Source of the DNA: an uncultured Rhodothermaceae bacterium
Lineage (GTDB): Bacteria > Bacteroidota > Rhodothermia > Rhodothermales > Salinibacteraceae
DNA length: 34,927 nucleotides
Direction of reading: 5' to 3'
Assembly (NCBI GenBank): GCA_913056335.1
Contig: CAJXLX010000022.1
Coordinates: forward strand, 1-34,927
Within the stretch, counting starts at the first letter, position 1, and each line of letters opens with the position of its first letter. Shown here one piece after another: positions 26,879-34,927 of this stretch. The translations under genes and the position numbers were made by a program. The notes under the pieces are model-generated. The model searched no databases and was not told the DNA's origin. It saw nothing but the letters and a program-made list of their open reading frames with translations.

Positions 26879-28066
26879 TCAACCACTGCGTTTCATCGTA
26901 GGCCGCTGCTGGCGATGGGCCCGATGCAGCTTCCGGAGGTGGCTCCCGCCCTCGGCCAGCACGACAGCCACGGCTACAGCAGCACAGCCTACCTCAACCC
27001 AGGTTAGATCGGAGACGAGGCCAGCAGAACGAGAGCCCCAGAGCAACGGCGAGCCGTATGCCCAGAGGCTGAGCGTGCCAACGGTGCCTACAAGTAGGGT
27101 GAGGCGGGGGGCGGCAGCTGCATTGGGCAGGCGCGCAAGCCCGTCTTGCAGGCGTTTTGCCAGAGGGGACCAACTTATAAAGGCCGCGTACACGATATAG
27201 TTGAACACAAACGCAATGTTGAGCATCAGGAGCGTGCCGAGGTGGAAGCCAATGGCTGCGGCAAGAAACAGCCGCATGGTGCGTTTCCGGACGACGGCCA
27301 CCAGAAAGCCTATTTCAAACAGTACAGTGCCCCAATCGAGCATCTCCCAAAACACGACCGAATCGACTTGAAGCAGCCACGGAGCCAGGAAGTCCTGGCG
27401 TCCACGGGCAAAGAACTGCTTAACAAAGTGGCCTTGTGTGGCCTGGCTGCCCAGATCGAGCCAGCCGCCGATGAGCTTGGAGAATCCCGCGGTGAACATT
27501 GCGAAGCCGATGAGCAGCGCCAGCAGCGCCAGGGGCCAGGTTTGCACAGCGCGGGGCGTGCGCTGGGCCTGTGCATCTAACGAATAGGCGGCCCCCCAGT
27601 TGGTGAGCGACATCACCAGCGGAAGTAGCACAAACAGCATCACATGGTTAATCTTGCCGACCGAGAACGCAAATCCGTAGCCGGTAAGCAGAAGCCCAAA
27701 CACAGCCCACGAGGCCCAGCGTGTGCGATAGCCTACAAGAAGCGCGACCAGGCTGCCCGTGAGCAAGAGGTGCAAGGCGTCGAGCAGCCAGGAGGGCGGC
27801 GGGCCAGGCAGGAGCATGAGTGGGCCCGGAGGAGGCAGAAAGAACGCATCAGGAAGCGCGCCAGCGAACGAAAAGTCGAGCAGTTCCGCATGTCCGGGAG
27901 TGAAGGCAAATAACACGAAGCTGGCATATAAAATGCGATACAGGCCCAGCCCCCCAGGCGAGGCGCTGAACGTGTCAAAGAGCCAGCGGTCGAGATCAGC
28001 ACGCATGAGCGAATCCGGAAATAGCCGTAGGGGAGCGAGTGCGAGTGCGGCCCACCACTGCTGCAC
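26879..28066 (-). CDS. HTTM-like polytopic membrane protein 1
   Basis: A 395-residue protein with about nine hydrophobic segments. WLFDTFSASPGGLGLYRILY is the typical HTTM opening. IGFAMFTAGFSKLIGGWLDL and IGFHLGTLLMLNIAFVFNYI match HTTM and the related DoxX/MauE-type membrane proteins. The lumenal carboxylase domain of true gamma-carboxylases is absent, and the C-terminus is a basic tail. The start used is the GTG at 28066, which leaves 3 nt after the preceding gene; an ATG at 28006 (MRADLDRWLF) also fits the family. It shares AGF[S/C]KLIG with HTTM-like protein 2. Function unknown. Confidence 0.78.
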   Translation of the reverse strand: MQQWWAALALAPLRLFPDSLMRADLDRWLFDTFSASPGGLGLYRILYASFVLFAFTPGHAELLDFSFAGALPDAFFLPPPGPLMLLPGPPPSWLLDALHLLLTGSLVALLVGYRTRWASWAVFGLLLTGYGFAFSVGKINHVMLFVLLPLVMSLTNWGAAYSLDAQAQRTPRAVQTWPLALLALLIGFAMFTAGFSKLIGGWLDLGSQATQGHFVKQFFARGRQDFLAPWLLQVDSVVFWEMLDWGTVLFEIGFLVAVVRKRTMRLFLAAAIGFHLGTLLMLNIAFVFNYIVYAAFISWSPLAKRLQDGLARLPNAAAAPRLTLLVGTVGTLSLWAYGSPLLWGSRSAGLVSDLTWVEVGCAAVAVAVVLAEGGSHLRKLHRAHRQQRPTMKRSG

Positions 28067-28069
28067 ATG

Positions 28070-28672
28070 CTACAGCGGCACGCGCAACGTATCGGTGGGC
28101 TGAACACGCGGAGCCTGGGCGGTCGTCCGCTCGTTCACGTTGAAAAAGACCTCCTCCCACACCACATCCAGGCGATCAACCTGATGCAGCGGATAGCGGT
28201 CTTGCAGCTGTCCGTGCATCCAGGCGCGCGCTTCAGGTAGGGTGCAGCGCTCAGTGCGTGTCGTACCACTGAGGGCCTGTGGGCGGCATTGCTCCCGTAG
28301 AAAACCAGCCCGCTGCGAAGCCGGAATGGTACTCCATATCGCATCAAAGGGCACCTCAAACCGCGTGCTATCGCTGCTAACGGCGATAATCCGAGCGCGT
28401 GGTACAGCCAGTTCGTCATCGCCATCCCACACGTCCTGAAACGCGGGGAGAACCAGCGTAGGCCAGGGCTCGCGCAGCACCACACCCACAATGCCTACAA
28501 GCGCATACTGAAGCACCAGGACCACCATAACGCTCATCACCAGGCGCCGCACCGACTGCGGCGACCAGAACATGCGGAGCAAAGCAGACGCCTTCCCTTC
28601 CGCGGACGAGTCCGGTGTGCCGTCTGCAGGCCGTCGCGATTCAGAGTCAGCTTGGGAAGAGTCGGTTGTCAT
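28070..28672 (-). CDS. Small single-pass membrane protein, HTTM partner 1
   Basis: About 200 residues. A hydrophilic Ser/Asp/Glu-rich head (MTTDSSQADSESRRP) is followed by one TM segment (LVMSVMVVLVLQYALVGIVG), then REPWPTLVLPAFQDVWDGDD and a soluble domain with two Cys (EQCRPQALS, TERCTLPEAR). The EPWPTLVLPAF string sits where partner 2 has EFWPFSIYPMF. It is first in the minus-strand operon, and its stop is 3 nt before the HTTM-like protein 1 start, which implies translational coupling. The frame opens eight codons upstream (28696). No enzymatic motif seen. Confidence 0.68.
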   Translation of the reverse strand: MTTDSSQADSESRRPADGTPDSSAEGKASALLRMFWSPQSVRRLVMSVMVVLVLQYALVGIVGVVLREPWPTLVLPAFQDVWDGDDELAVPRARIIAVSSDSTRFEVPFDAIWSTIPASQRAGFLREQCRPQALSGTTRTERCTLPEARAWMHGQLQDRYPLHQVDRLDVVWEEVFFNVNERTTAQAPRVQPTDTLRVPL

Positions 28673-28755
28673 GGCCATCCACCTGATGAAGAACAAAACT
28701 GTAGTCAGGACCGACCCGGCATGAGGACTATACCCTGCTGATGCCAGGACGCATA

Positions 28756-29040
28756 ATCGGTACTTTGCGATGGTGGCTCTGTTTTCAGAGTTACAAGTGT
28801 ATTACGCTATGAGAATGCACACTTACGCAATTCACCTCAGGTATGCAGAAGCAGAGACGCCACTCGGGCTTGTGAGCATTCTTGTCGTAATTGCTGGTAC
28901 CGCTCACAACATACGACCCAGATACGCCGGAAGCGTTACACTGCTGGTGGGTACCACTGCCGCTATCGGCGTACGTCCCAGTCGGCATTAATCCCTATTG
29001 GGCGGGTGATGTGGCTACACGCCGCCATCGGCAAGCGTAG
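28756..29040 (+). pseudogene. Decayed partial duplicate of the membrane-anchored methyltransferase
   Basis: The frame from ATG 28815 reads MHTYAIHLRYAEAETPLGLV and on to TLLVGTTAAIGVRPSRH, then stops at 28989-28991. It aligns without gaps to the N-terminus of the next gene (IIHFKHADTKTLIGLLGLIV ... ITLLACSAAIIGVQLDRYRR). Past the stop, DNA similarity continues in another frame: GATGTGGCTACACGCCGCCA (29008) matches GATGAGGCTACACGGCGTCA in the intact gene, and encodes DVATRRHRQA against DEATRRHHQA. A net +1 nt between the two anchors explains the frame change. Upstream similarity begins near TCGGTAC at 28757. The catalytic domain is absent. The rest of the 631-bp gap to 29303 shows nothing else. 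Confidence 0.8.
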
Positions 29041-29303
29041 ATGGGATGAGAAGAAGTGCGTCTTGTGCACCACAAGTGGGACCAATGTGCAGGGCACTTC
29101 GACGAAACGGTTCGTTGCAGGAATTGGACTGATTCGGCGGAGGCTGTACTGCAAACACGAGATGGAGCAATAAGTCATGCGGTAAATATCGTGTCGGGGT
29201 TGTGGATGTCAGGTCAGACAGGCGGCTTGCGATGTTGATGATCAGATCAGCGGTCGGTACATTGAAGTTTGATTCTTGTTTTTGGCTATCAACACACTTT
29301 CCC

Positions 29304-30140
29304 ATGGGCGTGCAGTCCCGCATCATCCATTTCAAGCATGCAGATACAAAGACGCTGATCGGACTCTTGGGCCTCATTGTGGTGGTTGCGGGAGTTGCGC
29401 ATGGGGTAATCCCTGCATACGCTGAGAGCATTACATTGCTGGCATGCTCTGCTGCTATTATCGGCGTGCAACTTGATCGTTATCGGCGGCGCAAGGACGA
29501 CGATGAGGCTACACGGCGTCATCACCAAGCTGCCATCTATCTCTACAACACGCTTAGCGTGCGCCGGGCGCTTCCGCCATACACCGGGTGGGCCGCTTCG
29601 CCTGAACTGTGCGGTCATATCTTAGACGCCATCCGCAATCATCATCCAGAGACGATCGTGGAGGCCGGAGGTGGGGTATCGTCAGTTGTTGTGGGGTATG
29701 CCTTGGAGGAGCAAGGGCATGGGCGTCTTGTTTCGCTTGACCATATGGAGGAGTATGCTTCGGTCACTCGCAGACGGGTCAGTCAGCATGGGCTTCAAGA
29801 TGTTGTTTCCGTCCGGCATGCCCCCATGACAAACATTCAGATTAGAGGCAACGCATGGCCGTGGTACGATCTGCACGCGATTGATGATCTGAAGACAATC
29901 GATATGCTTATCATTGACGGACCGCCTGAGCAGACCCGTACGCAAGCACGCTATCCGGCCGTGCCTGCCCTGCACGATCGCCTAAGTGATGACGCTGTTG
30001 TAATCTTAGATGACGCTTACCGGAAAGACGAAACTGCCATCGTTGAACGCTGGCAGGCTGAGGACGCTCGCTGGACGCTCACTTTGCTCGAAAGTCCTGA
30101 CGGTACTGCGATGCTTCACCGGGGCTCTACCGCACCTTGA
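29304..30140 (+). CDS. Membrane-anchored class I SAM-dependent methyltransferase
   Basis: A 278-residue protein: a hydrophobic N-terminal hairpin (TLIGLLGLIVVVAGVAH and SITLLACSAAIIGVQ), a charged linker (LDRYRRRKDDDEATRRHHQA), then a Rossmann methyltransferase domain. Motif I is TIVEAGGGVSSVVVGYAL, motif II region LVSLDHMEEYASV, and the later strands MLIIDGPPEQTRTQARYPAV and DDAVVILDDAYRKDE resemble the Methyltransf_24 group. The substrate is unknown; membrane anchoring suggests a lipid-linked or envelope molecule. The frame is open to 29202, but the ATG at 29304 matches where similarity with the upstream duplicate begins. It is followed 123 bp later by a polytopic membrane protein on the same strand. 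Confidence 0.82.
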   Translation: MGVQSRIIHFKHADTKTLIGLLGLIVVVAGVAHGVIPAYAESITLLACSAAIIGVQLDRYRRRKDDDEATRRHHQAAIYLYNTLSVRRALPPYTGWAASPELCGHILDAIRNHHPETIVEAGGGVSSVVVGYALEEQGHGRLVSLDHMEEYASVTRRRVSQHGLQDVVSVRHAPMTNIQIRGNAWPWYDLHAIDDLKTIDMLIIDGPPEQTRTQARYPAVPALHDRLSDDAVVILDDAYRKDETAIVERWQAEDARWTLTLLESPDGTAMLHRGSTAP

Positions 30141-30263
30141 TAGCTCAATTTCTGTCGGAGCGGACTACGAAATGCCAGAAAGTCCATATAGTAGGGCCAT
30201 CCTTGCGTGGCGGGTACTGTTGCACAGGGTGCCGACAGCCTCGTCCACAGCCTCCACCCTCGC

Positions 30264-31313
30264 ATGTCGTTCGCAACGATCCAGCAACGGTGGCAAGACT
30301 TCGCGGATTCGAAAACAGGAAAGCGCATCTTCAAGGTGCTGCGCTACTTGCTTGTAGCGAGCATTCTGGCATATCTGGCATACCAGCTTGCGGATATTGG
30401 ATGGACGGAGGTTGGGCGCTCGCTCCCCACTACGCCGTGGTTCTATGCGACGGTACTGGCTATGTATGCGATTCTGCCGCTGGCCGAGGTGCTCATCTAC
30501 GGGCGGGTGTGGGACCTCAGCGCGCGTGAGTCGCTCCCTATCTTGCTGCGCAAGCGCGTGCTTAACACCGACGTCGTAGGCTACTCGGGTGAGGTGTACC
30601 TGTTTACGTGGGCCAAAAAGCATATCAGCACTGGCGACGTGCGCTCGCTTGCACTGGCGATCAAAGACAACCTCATTATTTCCTCGATGATGTCGGTGGC
30701 ATCGGCTGTTGTAATTCTTGTGGCGCTGCTGGCAACCGGATACATCACGCTGGGCGACGTAATGCAGAACCCAACGCCGGGTTACCTGGTGGCGGGGGGA
30801 GCAGCGATCGCGTTCGCTGTCGGCCTGCTGGTACAATTTCGGCGTTCTATCTTTACGCTGCCGAGCGATCTGCTCGGCTGGATGTTCGGCGTGCATGGCG
30901 GACGCTTTTTGCTGTCGAACGTGCTGCAGGTGGTACAATGGTGGGTCGTCATCCCCGAGGCCTCATTTAGCGCATGGGCTACGCTGCTGGCGGTGTTAAT
31001 CATCACAAATCGCATTCCGCTGTTGCCCTCACGCGATCTGTTCTTTGCTGGAGCTGGCATCGGCATGGCGAGCGGACTCGGCATCCCAGCAGCTACCATG
31101 GCTGGAATGCTGCTGGTGCGTAGCGCGCTCGATCGCATTCTGAACACAGGGCTCTTCGGGCTCACCCTCGTATGGGAACGCTACCAAGACGCGCCGCAGT
31201 TGACACAGTACATGGAGGCCGAGCCCGACGAATCCCAAACTAATGTGGCCGATGTGCTTCGCGCTTCATCCTCCAATCCTGATTCGGATGATCTCCCCCA
31301 AGAGAATTCATAG
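30264..31313 (+). CDS. Polytopic membrane protein A1 (distantly LPG-synthase/UPF0104-like)
   Basis: A 349-residue membrane protein with about seven hydrophobic segments and a soluble acidic C-terminus. It is a clear paralogue of the gene at 32657-33694: both share SLP.TPWFY, KKRV-type loops before YSGEVYL, an IKDN motif, FRRSI and a PSRDL segment near the C-terminal membrane region. The overall layout is loosely like the UPF0104/AglD-type or lysylphosphatidylglycerol-synthase membrane domain, where a conserved Pro-Gly-Gly segment sits at about the same place, but that link is weak. The ATG at 30264 (MSFATIQQRWQDFADSKTGK) was chosen over an in-frame start 19 codons upstream. Function unknown; flippase or lipid-modifying roles are conjecture. 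Confidence 0.78.
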   Translation: MSFATIQQRWQDFADSKTGKRIFKVLRYLLVASILAYLAYQLADIGWTEVGRSLPTTPWFYATVLAMYAILPLAEVLIYGRVWDLSARESLPILLRKRVLNTDVVGYSGEVYLFTWAKKHISTGDVRSLALAIKDNLIISSMMSVASAVVILVALLATGYITLGDVMQNPTPGYLVAGGAAIAFAVGLLVQFRRSIFTLPSDLLGWMFGVHGGRFLLSNVLQVVQWWVVIPEASFSAWATLLAVLIITNRIPLLPSRDLFFAGAGIGMASGLGIPAATMAGMLLVRSALDRILNTGLFGLTLVWERYQDAPQLTQYMEAEPDESQTNVADVLRASSSNPDSDDLPQENS

Positions 31314-31556
31314 CGGAGTGTGATACTCCATCGGATTCGGGAGCGGCTTCCTGAAAGAACACTGTATCGGTGTGCTCCACGTTGGCGCGTCCGCTGTTGT
31401 AAACAGTATGACTGCTGCGTGCCCACGAATGTGCTCACATGACCTGAGGACAATCTGGCATCTTGATTGATACATAGCCAACAGATGAACAACCAGTTGG
31501 TACCTCTTCACGTGCCCCATAGGCACGCTCTGTCTTTCGCACAGTGTAACGGCTCT

Positions 31557-32291
31557 ATGTTTCTTCGACCGCAGATTGCTATGGTATTTCTGATGCTGGG
31601 TCTGACCCTGGCGTTGTACGGGAATGGGGCCCCGTTGGCCAATGCGCAAAGCGAAGCGGTGGTCGTGGACGACTTCCAGGGCGATGAAGACGACACATAC
31701 CCCAACCAGTGGGTCTTTGTCACCAGCAACCAGGAAGTGCTCGACATAGAGACGCAGATGAGAGAGAATGAGTGGGCTCGCGTGCAGCGTGAAAACGGGC
31801 GTGCCTACCTGCGCACCTACACCCAGAACGAAGCCATGCGCATCAGCATGCTGAATGACGAGCACTTCAACTGGGATCTGCAAGAGCATCCATGGTTCGA
31901 GTGGAAGTGGCGGATCCAATCCTATCCTGAAGGCGCTGCCGAGAACAACCGTCGTCGCAATGACACCGCTGCGGCCATGTACGTTACCTTCGGAAGCGAC
32001 TGGCTGGGGCGCCCCAAGAGCATCAAGTACACGTTTAGCTCCTCGCTCCCGGTGGGTACGACCGATGAGCAGGGGCCGCTGCGTGTAATGGTTATCGACT
32101 CAGCCAACGAGCCCGGTCTGGGCCAGTGGAAGACCATGCGCCGCAACATCCGGTCGGACTATCGCCAGTTGTTTGGGGAGAACCCGCCCAATAATCCCAT
32201 TTCAATCACTATTTGGAACGACTCCGACACGATAAGCGGCCAAACCTCTAAGGCCGACTTCGATGCGATCCGGCTGCTGCCCCCACAATAG
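31557..32291 (+). CDS. Secreted DUF3047 family protein
   Basis: A 244-residue protein with a Sec-type signal (MFLRPQIAMVFLMLGLTLAL, cleavage near ANAQS). The mature part fits DUF3047: HPWFEWKWRIQSYPEGAAE, RRNDTAAAMYVTFGSDWLGR, KSIKYTFSSSLPVGTTDEQG and the closing ISITIWNDSDTISGQTSKAD. The family is predicted to be beta-rich and carbohydrate-binding-like; no activity is established. The frame opens 30 codons earlier (31467), but only the ATG at 31557 puts the signal at the N-terminus. It sits between the two paralogous membrane proteins A1 and A2 on the same strand, about 240 and 365 bp away. Confidence 0.85.
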   Translation: MFLRPQIAMVFLMLGLTLALYGNGAPLANAQSEAVVVDDFQGDEDDTYPNQWVFVTSNQEVLDIETQMRENEWARVQRENGRAYLRTYTQNEAMRISMLNDEHFNWDLQEHPWFEWKWRIQSYPEGAAENNRRRNDTAAAMYVTFGSDWLGRPKSIKYTFSSSLPVGTTDEQGPLRVMVIDSANEPGLGQWKTMRRNIRSDYRQLFGENPPNNPISITIWNDSDTISGQTSKADFDAIRLLPPQ

Positions 32292-32656
32292 CACAGCAGA
32301 GCACAGCACACAGCAGCAGGGCTGGTAGCAACGACGGAACGTGCGTCTCTTTGCAGATCACCACGCGTAGCTTCCGGGCGTGGTAGCGATCCACACGTAC
32401 GTCACCGCTCCTGCATAACTGCTCCAGAAGACGTTTATGTGATGCGCTCTGCATCTGGCCATCGACGCGTTTGGGAGTGCTCTTTTACTGCATCGGTATC
32501 TATGCTTGAGGGCCGCGTGGGCCCCTTTCGCAGTGGGTGTGGCGGATCCCCCTTGCGGCATAACGCATTCAGCACCGCCCCCCGTTCTGCGTGCATAGCT
32601 GGTTATCTCCAGATGTGACTCAAGTGTGTGCTTCTCAAGCTCTTTCGTTCCCCTCT
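32292..32656. other. 365-bp gap between DUF3047 and A2 with one hairpin
   Basis: Begins with a CAGCA-rich run. A hairpin ACCACGC (32360-32366) with GCGTGGT (32378-32384) lies about 70 bp after the DUF3047 stop and could act as a terminator, although no T-run follows. I see no gene. Confidence 0.5.
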
Positions 32657-33694
32657 ATGGCCTTGCCCAGATCGCTTACGGAGTTCACCACACGCGCCCA
32701 AGCACGCTGGCAGGCGTTTCAAGAGACCCAGCGCGGGAAACGCATCATCATGGGAGTGCGCTATATCCTGACGGCGGTCATTGTAGGGTACCTGGTGTAC
32801 CGGATGACGACCATTGGGTGGGGCGACATTTGGGCGTCGCTGCCGCGCACGCCCTGGTTTTATGTGTTGTTCGGGGCCATCTACCTCACGCTTCCCATCT
32901 TCCAGTCCATTATCTACGGGCTTATTTTTCGCTCGTCGCCATGGACCATCTTTCCCGCGGCCCTCAAAAAGCGAGTGTACAACAAAGACGTGATGAGCTA
33001 TTCGGGGGAGGTGTATCTCTACTTCTGGGCCCGCGATCGTATCGACATGCCTGCGCTGAATATCTTGCATGGCATTAAAGACAACACCATCGTGTCCTCA
33101 ATTACAGCGACGGTGGTTGCCTTTAGCTTGCTGGCGACCTTTTTCTTTAGCGGTCTGGTGGTGCTTCCCGAGATGTTAGTGCAGCATAACATAGCCTATG
33201 CCGCTGTGGTCGTCCTTGTTATAGGGGGGATGATCGCGCTCGGAATACGGTTTCGGCGTTCCATTTTGAAGCTATCGGGTGTTCTGCTCCTCTCGTTGTT
33301 CGCACTCCACACGGCGCGGCTTCTGCTGATTCAGAGCCTGCAGGTGACGCAGTGGGTGGTGGTCGCTCCAGAGATTCCGTTGCAGGCCTGGTTTACATTT
33401 CTGGCCGTACAGATTATCGCAGAAAGCATCCCGTTCGTGCCCAGTCGCGACCTGGTGGGCGTCGGGTTTGCCATTGAGGTGGCCCGCGCTACGCAAGTCC
33501 CCGAGGCCCTCATTGCCAGCCTGATGCTCGTTCATAGCGTAATGGACAAAGTCCTGAACCTGCTTCTCTTTGTGGCAGTATCGGCATGGGATCGCAAGCG
33601 TATGGCGCGCCAAGGGCTACCGCAGAACATGCCGTCTGAAGCAGCGCTGCAGGAGGATGCCCCCAATACATCGTCAGCCCATGAGTCGTCGTAA
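32657..33694 (+). CDS. Polytopic membrane protein A2, paralogue of A1
   Basis: A 345-residue membrane protein with the same hydrophobic pattern as A1 and conserved strings SLPRTPWFY, KKRVYNKDVMSYSGEVYLYF, GIKDNTIVSSI, IRFRRSILKL and IPFVPSRDLVGVGFAIEV. Here the N-terminal soluble head is longer (MALPRSLTEFTTRAQARWQA). The C-terminus is acidic (ALQEDAPNTSSAHESS). The ATG at 32657 was chosen over an in-frame GTG at 32591. As with A1, a distant relationship to UPF0104/LPG-synthase membrane domains is possible but unproven. The pair flanks a secreted DUF3047 protein, which suggests a joint envelope function. Confidence 0.78.
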   Translation: MALPRSLTEFTTRAQARWQAFQETQRGKRIIMGVRYILTAVIVGYLVYRMTTIGWGDIWASLPRTPWFYVLFGAIYLTLPIFQSIIYGLIFRSSPWTIFPAALKKRVYNKDVMSYSGEVYLYFWARDRIDMPALNILHGIKDNTIVSSITATVVAFSLLATFFFSGLVVLPEMLVQHNIAYAAVVVLVIGGMIALGIRFRRSILKLSGVLLLSLFALHTARLLLIQSLQVTQWVVVAPEIPLQAWFTFLAVQIIAESIPFVPSRDLVGVGFAIEVARATQVPEALIASLMLVHSVMDKVLNLLLFVAVSAWDRKRMARQGLPQNMPSEAALQEDAPNTSSAHESS

Positions 33695-33809
33695 GCCGAA
33701 CAAGGGGGCTACGCCGGTGAAGACTACATAATCACTTACCATTGAGCCGCCACCAAAAATCAAAACAGGTACTTGGTAAATGCTAAGTGATGGAAAGAAT
33801 GGGGCTGTA

Positions 33810-33874
33810 GCCGGAGACTGGGAGCGTCACCCGGCGCGGACGTCTCCGGCGGAGGCGAACGGGGGGCGTTCGCC
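33810..33874. repeat. Two adjacent strong hairpins upstream of the IS1595-type transposase
   Basis: Stem 1: GCCGGAGAC (33810-33818) with GTCTCCGGC (33842-33850). Stem 2: GGCGAACG (33854-33861), loop G5, CGTTCGCC (33867-33874). They lie 122 bp before the transposase ATG. The preceding GGGGCTGTAGCC (33801) could be the left end of the insertion sequence. The rest of the 301-bp gap after A2 shows nothing else. Confidence 0.7.
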
Positions 33875-33995
33875 CCAAGAAAGATTATGGCTCATGTTAG
33901 CTCGGGGCTGAACAATATTGATCTACTGCATTGTAAATAATCGGCACGAGTTGTTCCTGGAGGTCGCTAGCCTGAATAGCAATGCCCACAGCGTG

Positions 33996-34927
33996 ATGAT
34001 TGGCTTTCCCCTTGACGAACTGCTTAGTGAGGACGAGTGCTACCGGTACCTGAAACGGTCGCTGCATCCGGAGGGCCTTTCCTGTCCAAACGGTCATGAG
34101 CTGCCCGACGATCAGGCGCCGCACGACCGTCGCCGTGCCCCGATTTTAGATTATCGCTGCCGCGAGTGCGGAGCGGTCTTCAACATCTTCACGGGCACGG
34201 TGTGGTCGAAGACGCACTACGACTGCTCGACCATCGTGATGCTTCTTCGCGGGTTTGCCAAAGGCATGCCCACCAAATGGCTCACCGACGAAATGGGTCT
34301 GGCCTACCCCTCGGTGCTGAAGCGGCGTCACCGCATTCAAGAGGCGGTCCAAGAGGGCGAGCGCGTTGGCCTTCCAGGCGAAGCGTTGGCAGGGAGTTTA
34401 CCGGATTCGAATGTTGAGGCTGATGAAATGTACCAAAATGCGGGGGAAAAAAGGGGATCCGCACCGGGATCCGGATGATCCTCCCCGTCAGCGGGCCAAC
34501 AAGCAGCGTGGACGGGGGACTTACGAAAACGATCGTCCTCCAGTTCTCGGCCTGGTCGGACGGGAAACGGGGTGGGCATCCTTCACCGTCTGTCCCGACA
34601 CCACCCGCGAGACGCTCCAGGCTGTGGTAACGGAAGGGACGGGCAAGGAGGCCACCCTCTTTACGGATGAGAACCGCTCGTACCGGTGGATCGAGCGCGA
34701 GGAGGAAGACCGAGAGCGTCAAGCCATTGACCACTCCAAGGCATGGGCGGACGACCGAGATGGAGACGGCATTCGGGAGGTCCACGTCAACACCATTGAG
34801 GGCATCTGGACGAGCCTGCGCAACCGACTTCGGCTTTTTCGCGGAGTACACAAGGCGTATCTATCGGGCTACGTAGCGATGTTCGAACTGGCCTACAACC
34901 ATGAGCACGTCACCCCTGAGATCCTAC
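33996..34927 (+). pseudogene. IS1595-family transposase, frameshifted and cut by the window edge
   Basis: The first frame runs from ATG 33996 (MIGFPLDELLSEDECYRYLK) through a zinc-ribbon (LSCPNGHELPDD ... YRCRECGAVFNIFTGTVWSK), a helical region and VEADEMYQNAGEK, where the first catalytic Asp lies, then meets a TGA at 34476-34478. The +1 frame from 34453 continues as GDPHRDPDDPPRQRANKQRG, PVLGLVGRETGWASF, LFTDENRSYRW (second Asp) and HVNTIEGIWTSLRNRLRLFR to the edge, so the protein is complete apart from one extra base. The break is at GGGGGAAAAAAGGGG (34442-34456); removing one A restores the frame. It could be a sequencing error, a dead copy or slippage-dependent expression. An upstream TTG at 33918 is in frame but less likely as the start. 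The right end of the element is not in the window. Confidence 0.85.

Noticed and set aside
34442..34478. Programmed -1 frameshift at the A6 run, as in many IS elements
   Set aside because: The -1 frame gives a product without transposase motifs. Only the +1 frame restores the DDE domain, so classical A6G -1 slippage does not fit.
1..34927. tRNA, rRNA or tmRNA genes
   Set aside because: No T-loop GTTCGANTC with a matching acceptor stem and no rRNA-conserved strings were seen on either strand by eye; a covariance search was not possible.

Overview
The window is GC-rich, densely coded bacterial chromosome. The housekeeping proteins (MnmG, RsmG, Mfd, MurQ, RecF), the acidic composition of many products, the near absence of Shine-Dalgarno sequences and the lipoprotein and TPR-CHAT content suggest a halophilic member of the Rhodothermota/Salinibacter side of the Bacteroidota. 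This placement is inferred from remembered protein families and was not tested by a search. mnmG, rsmG, recF and a near-consensus parS site (13304-13319) in one 18 kb stretch indicate a neighbourhood close to the replication origin.

Layout. 1-2221 (minus, runs off the left edge): an AddB/RexB-like nuclease-helicase subunit. 2436-4933 (plus): a Uma2-type nuclease and mnmG. 4930-5679: a REP-associated tyrosine transposase (rayT) and a structured REP-like element, which separate mnmG from its usual partner rsmG (5789-6481). 6616-8646: an ABM-domain protein, a membrane-anchored alpha/beta hydrolase and a small lipoprotein. 8647-9453: non-coding, with two diverged copies of a 160-bp repeat. 9454-14527 (minus): mfd and murQ, separated by a second REP copy and the parS site. 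14587-20441 (minus): two tandem secreted, membrane-anchored TPR-CHAT (caspase-like) proteins with a tiny Asp-rich ORF between them on the other strand. 20869-24175: recF, an M48 lipoprotein protease and a MaoC-type hydratase. 24406-28672: a GT2 glycosyltransferase facing a four-gene membrane operon built as two small-protein/HTTM-like pairs. 28756-30140: a decayed partial copy of a membrane-anchored SAM methyltransferase, followed by the intact gene. 30264-33694: two paralogous polytopic membrane proteins flanking a secreted DUF3047 protein. 33800-34927: an IS1595-type transposase with a +1 frameshift, running off the right edge.

How the parts work together. The housekeeping genes serve tRNA and rRNA modification, transcription-coupled repair, wall recycling and recombination. 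The accessory parts lean toward the cell envelope: exported CHAT proteases, HTTM pairs, the methyltransferase, the DUF3047 trio and lipoproteins. Several palindromic repeat families sit in the gaps, and one lies inside rayT itself. The strongest candidates for undescribed biology are the rayT/REP locus inside the mnmG-rsmG block, the A-DUF3047-A membrane trio, the duplicated small-protein/HTTM pairs and the tandem CHAT proteases.
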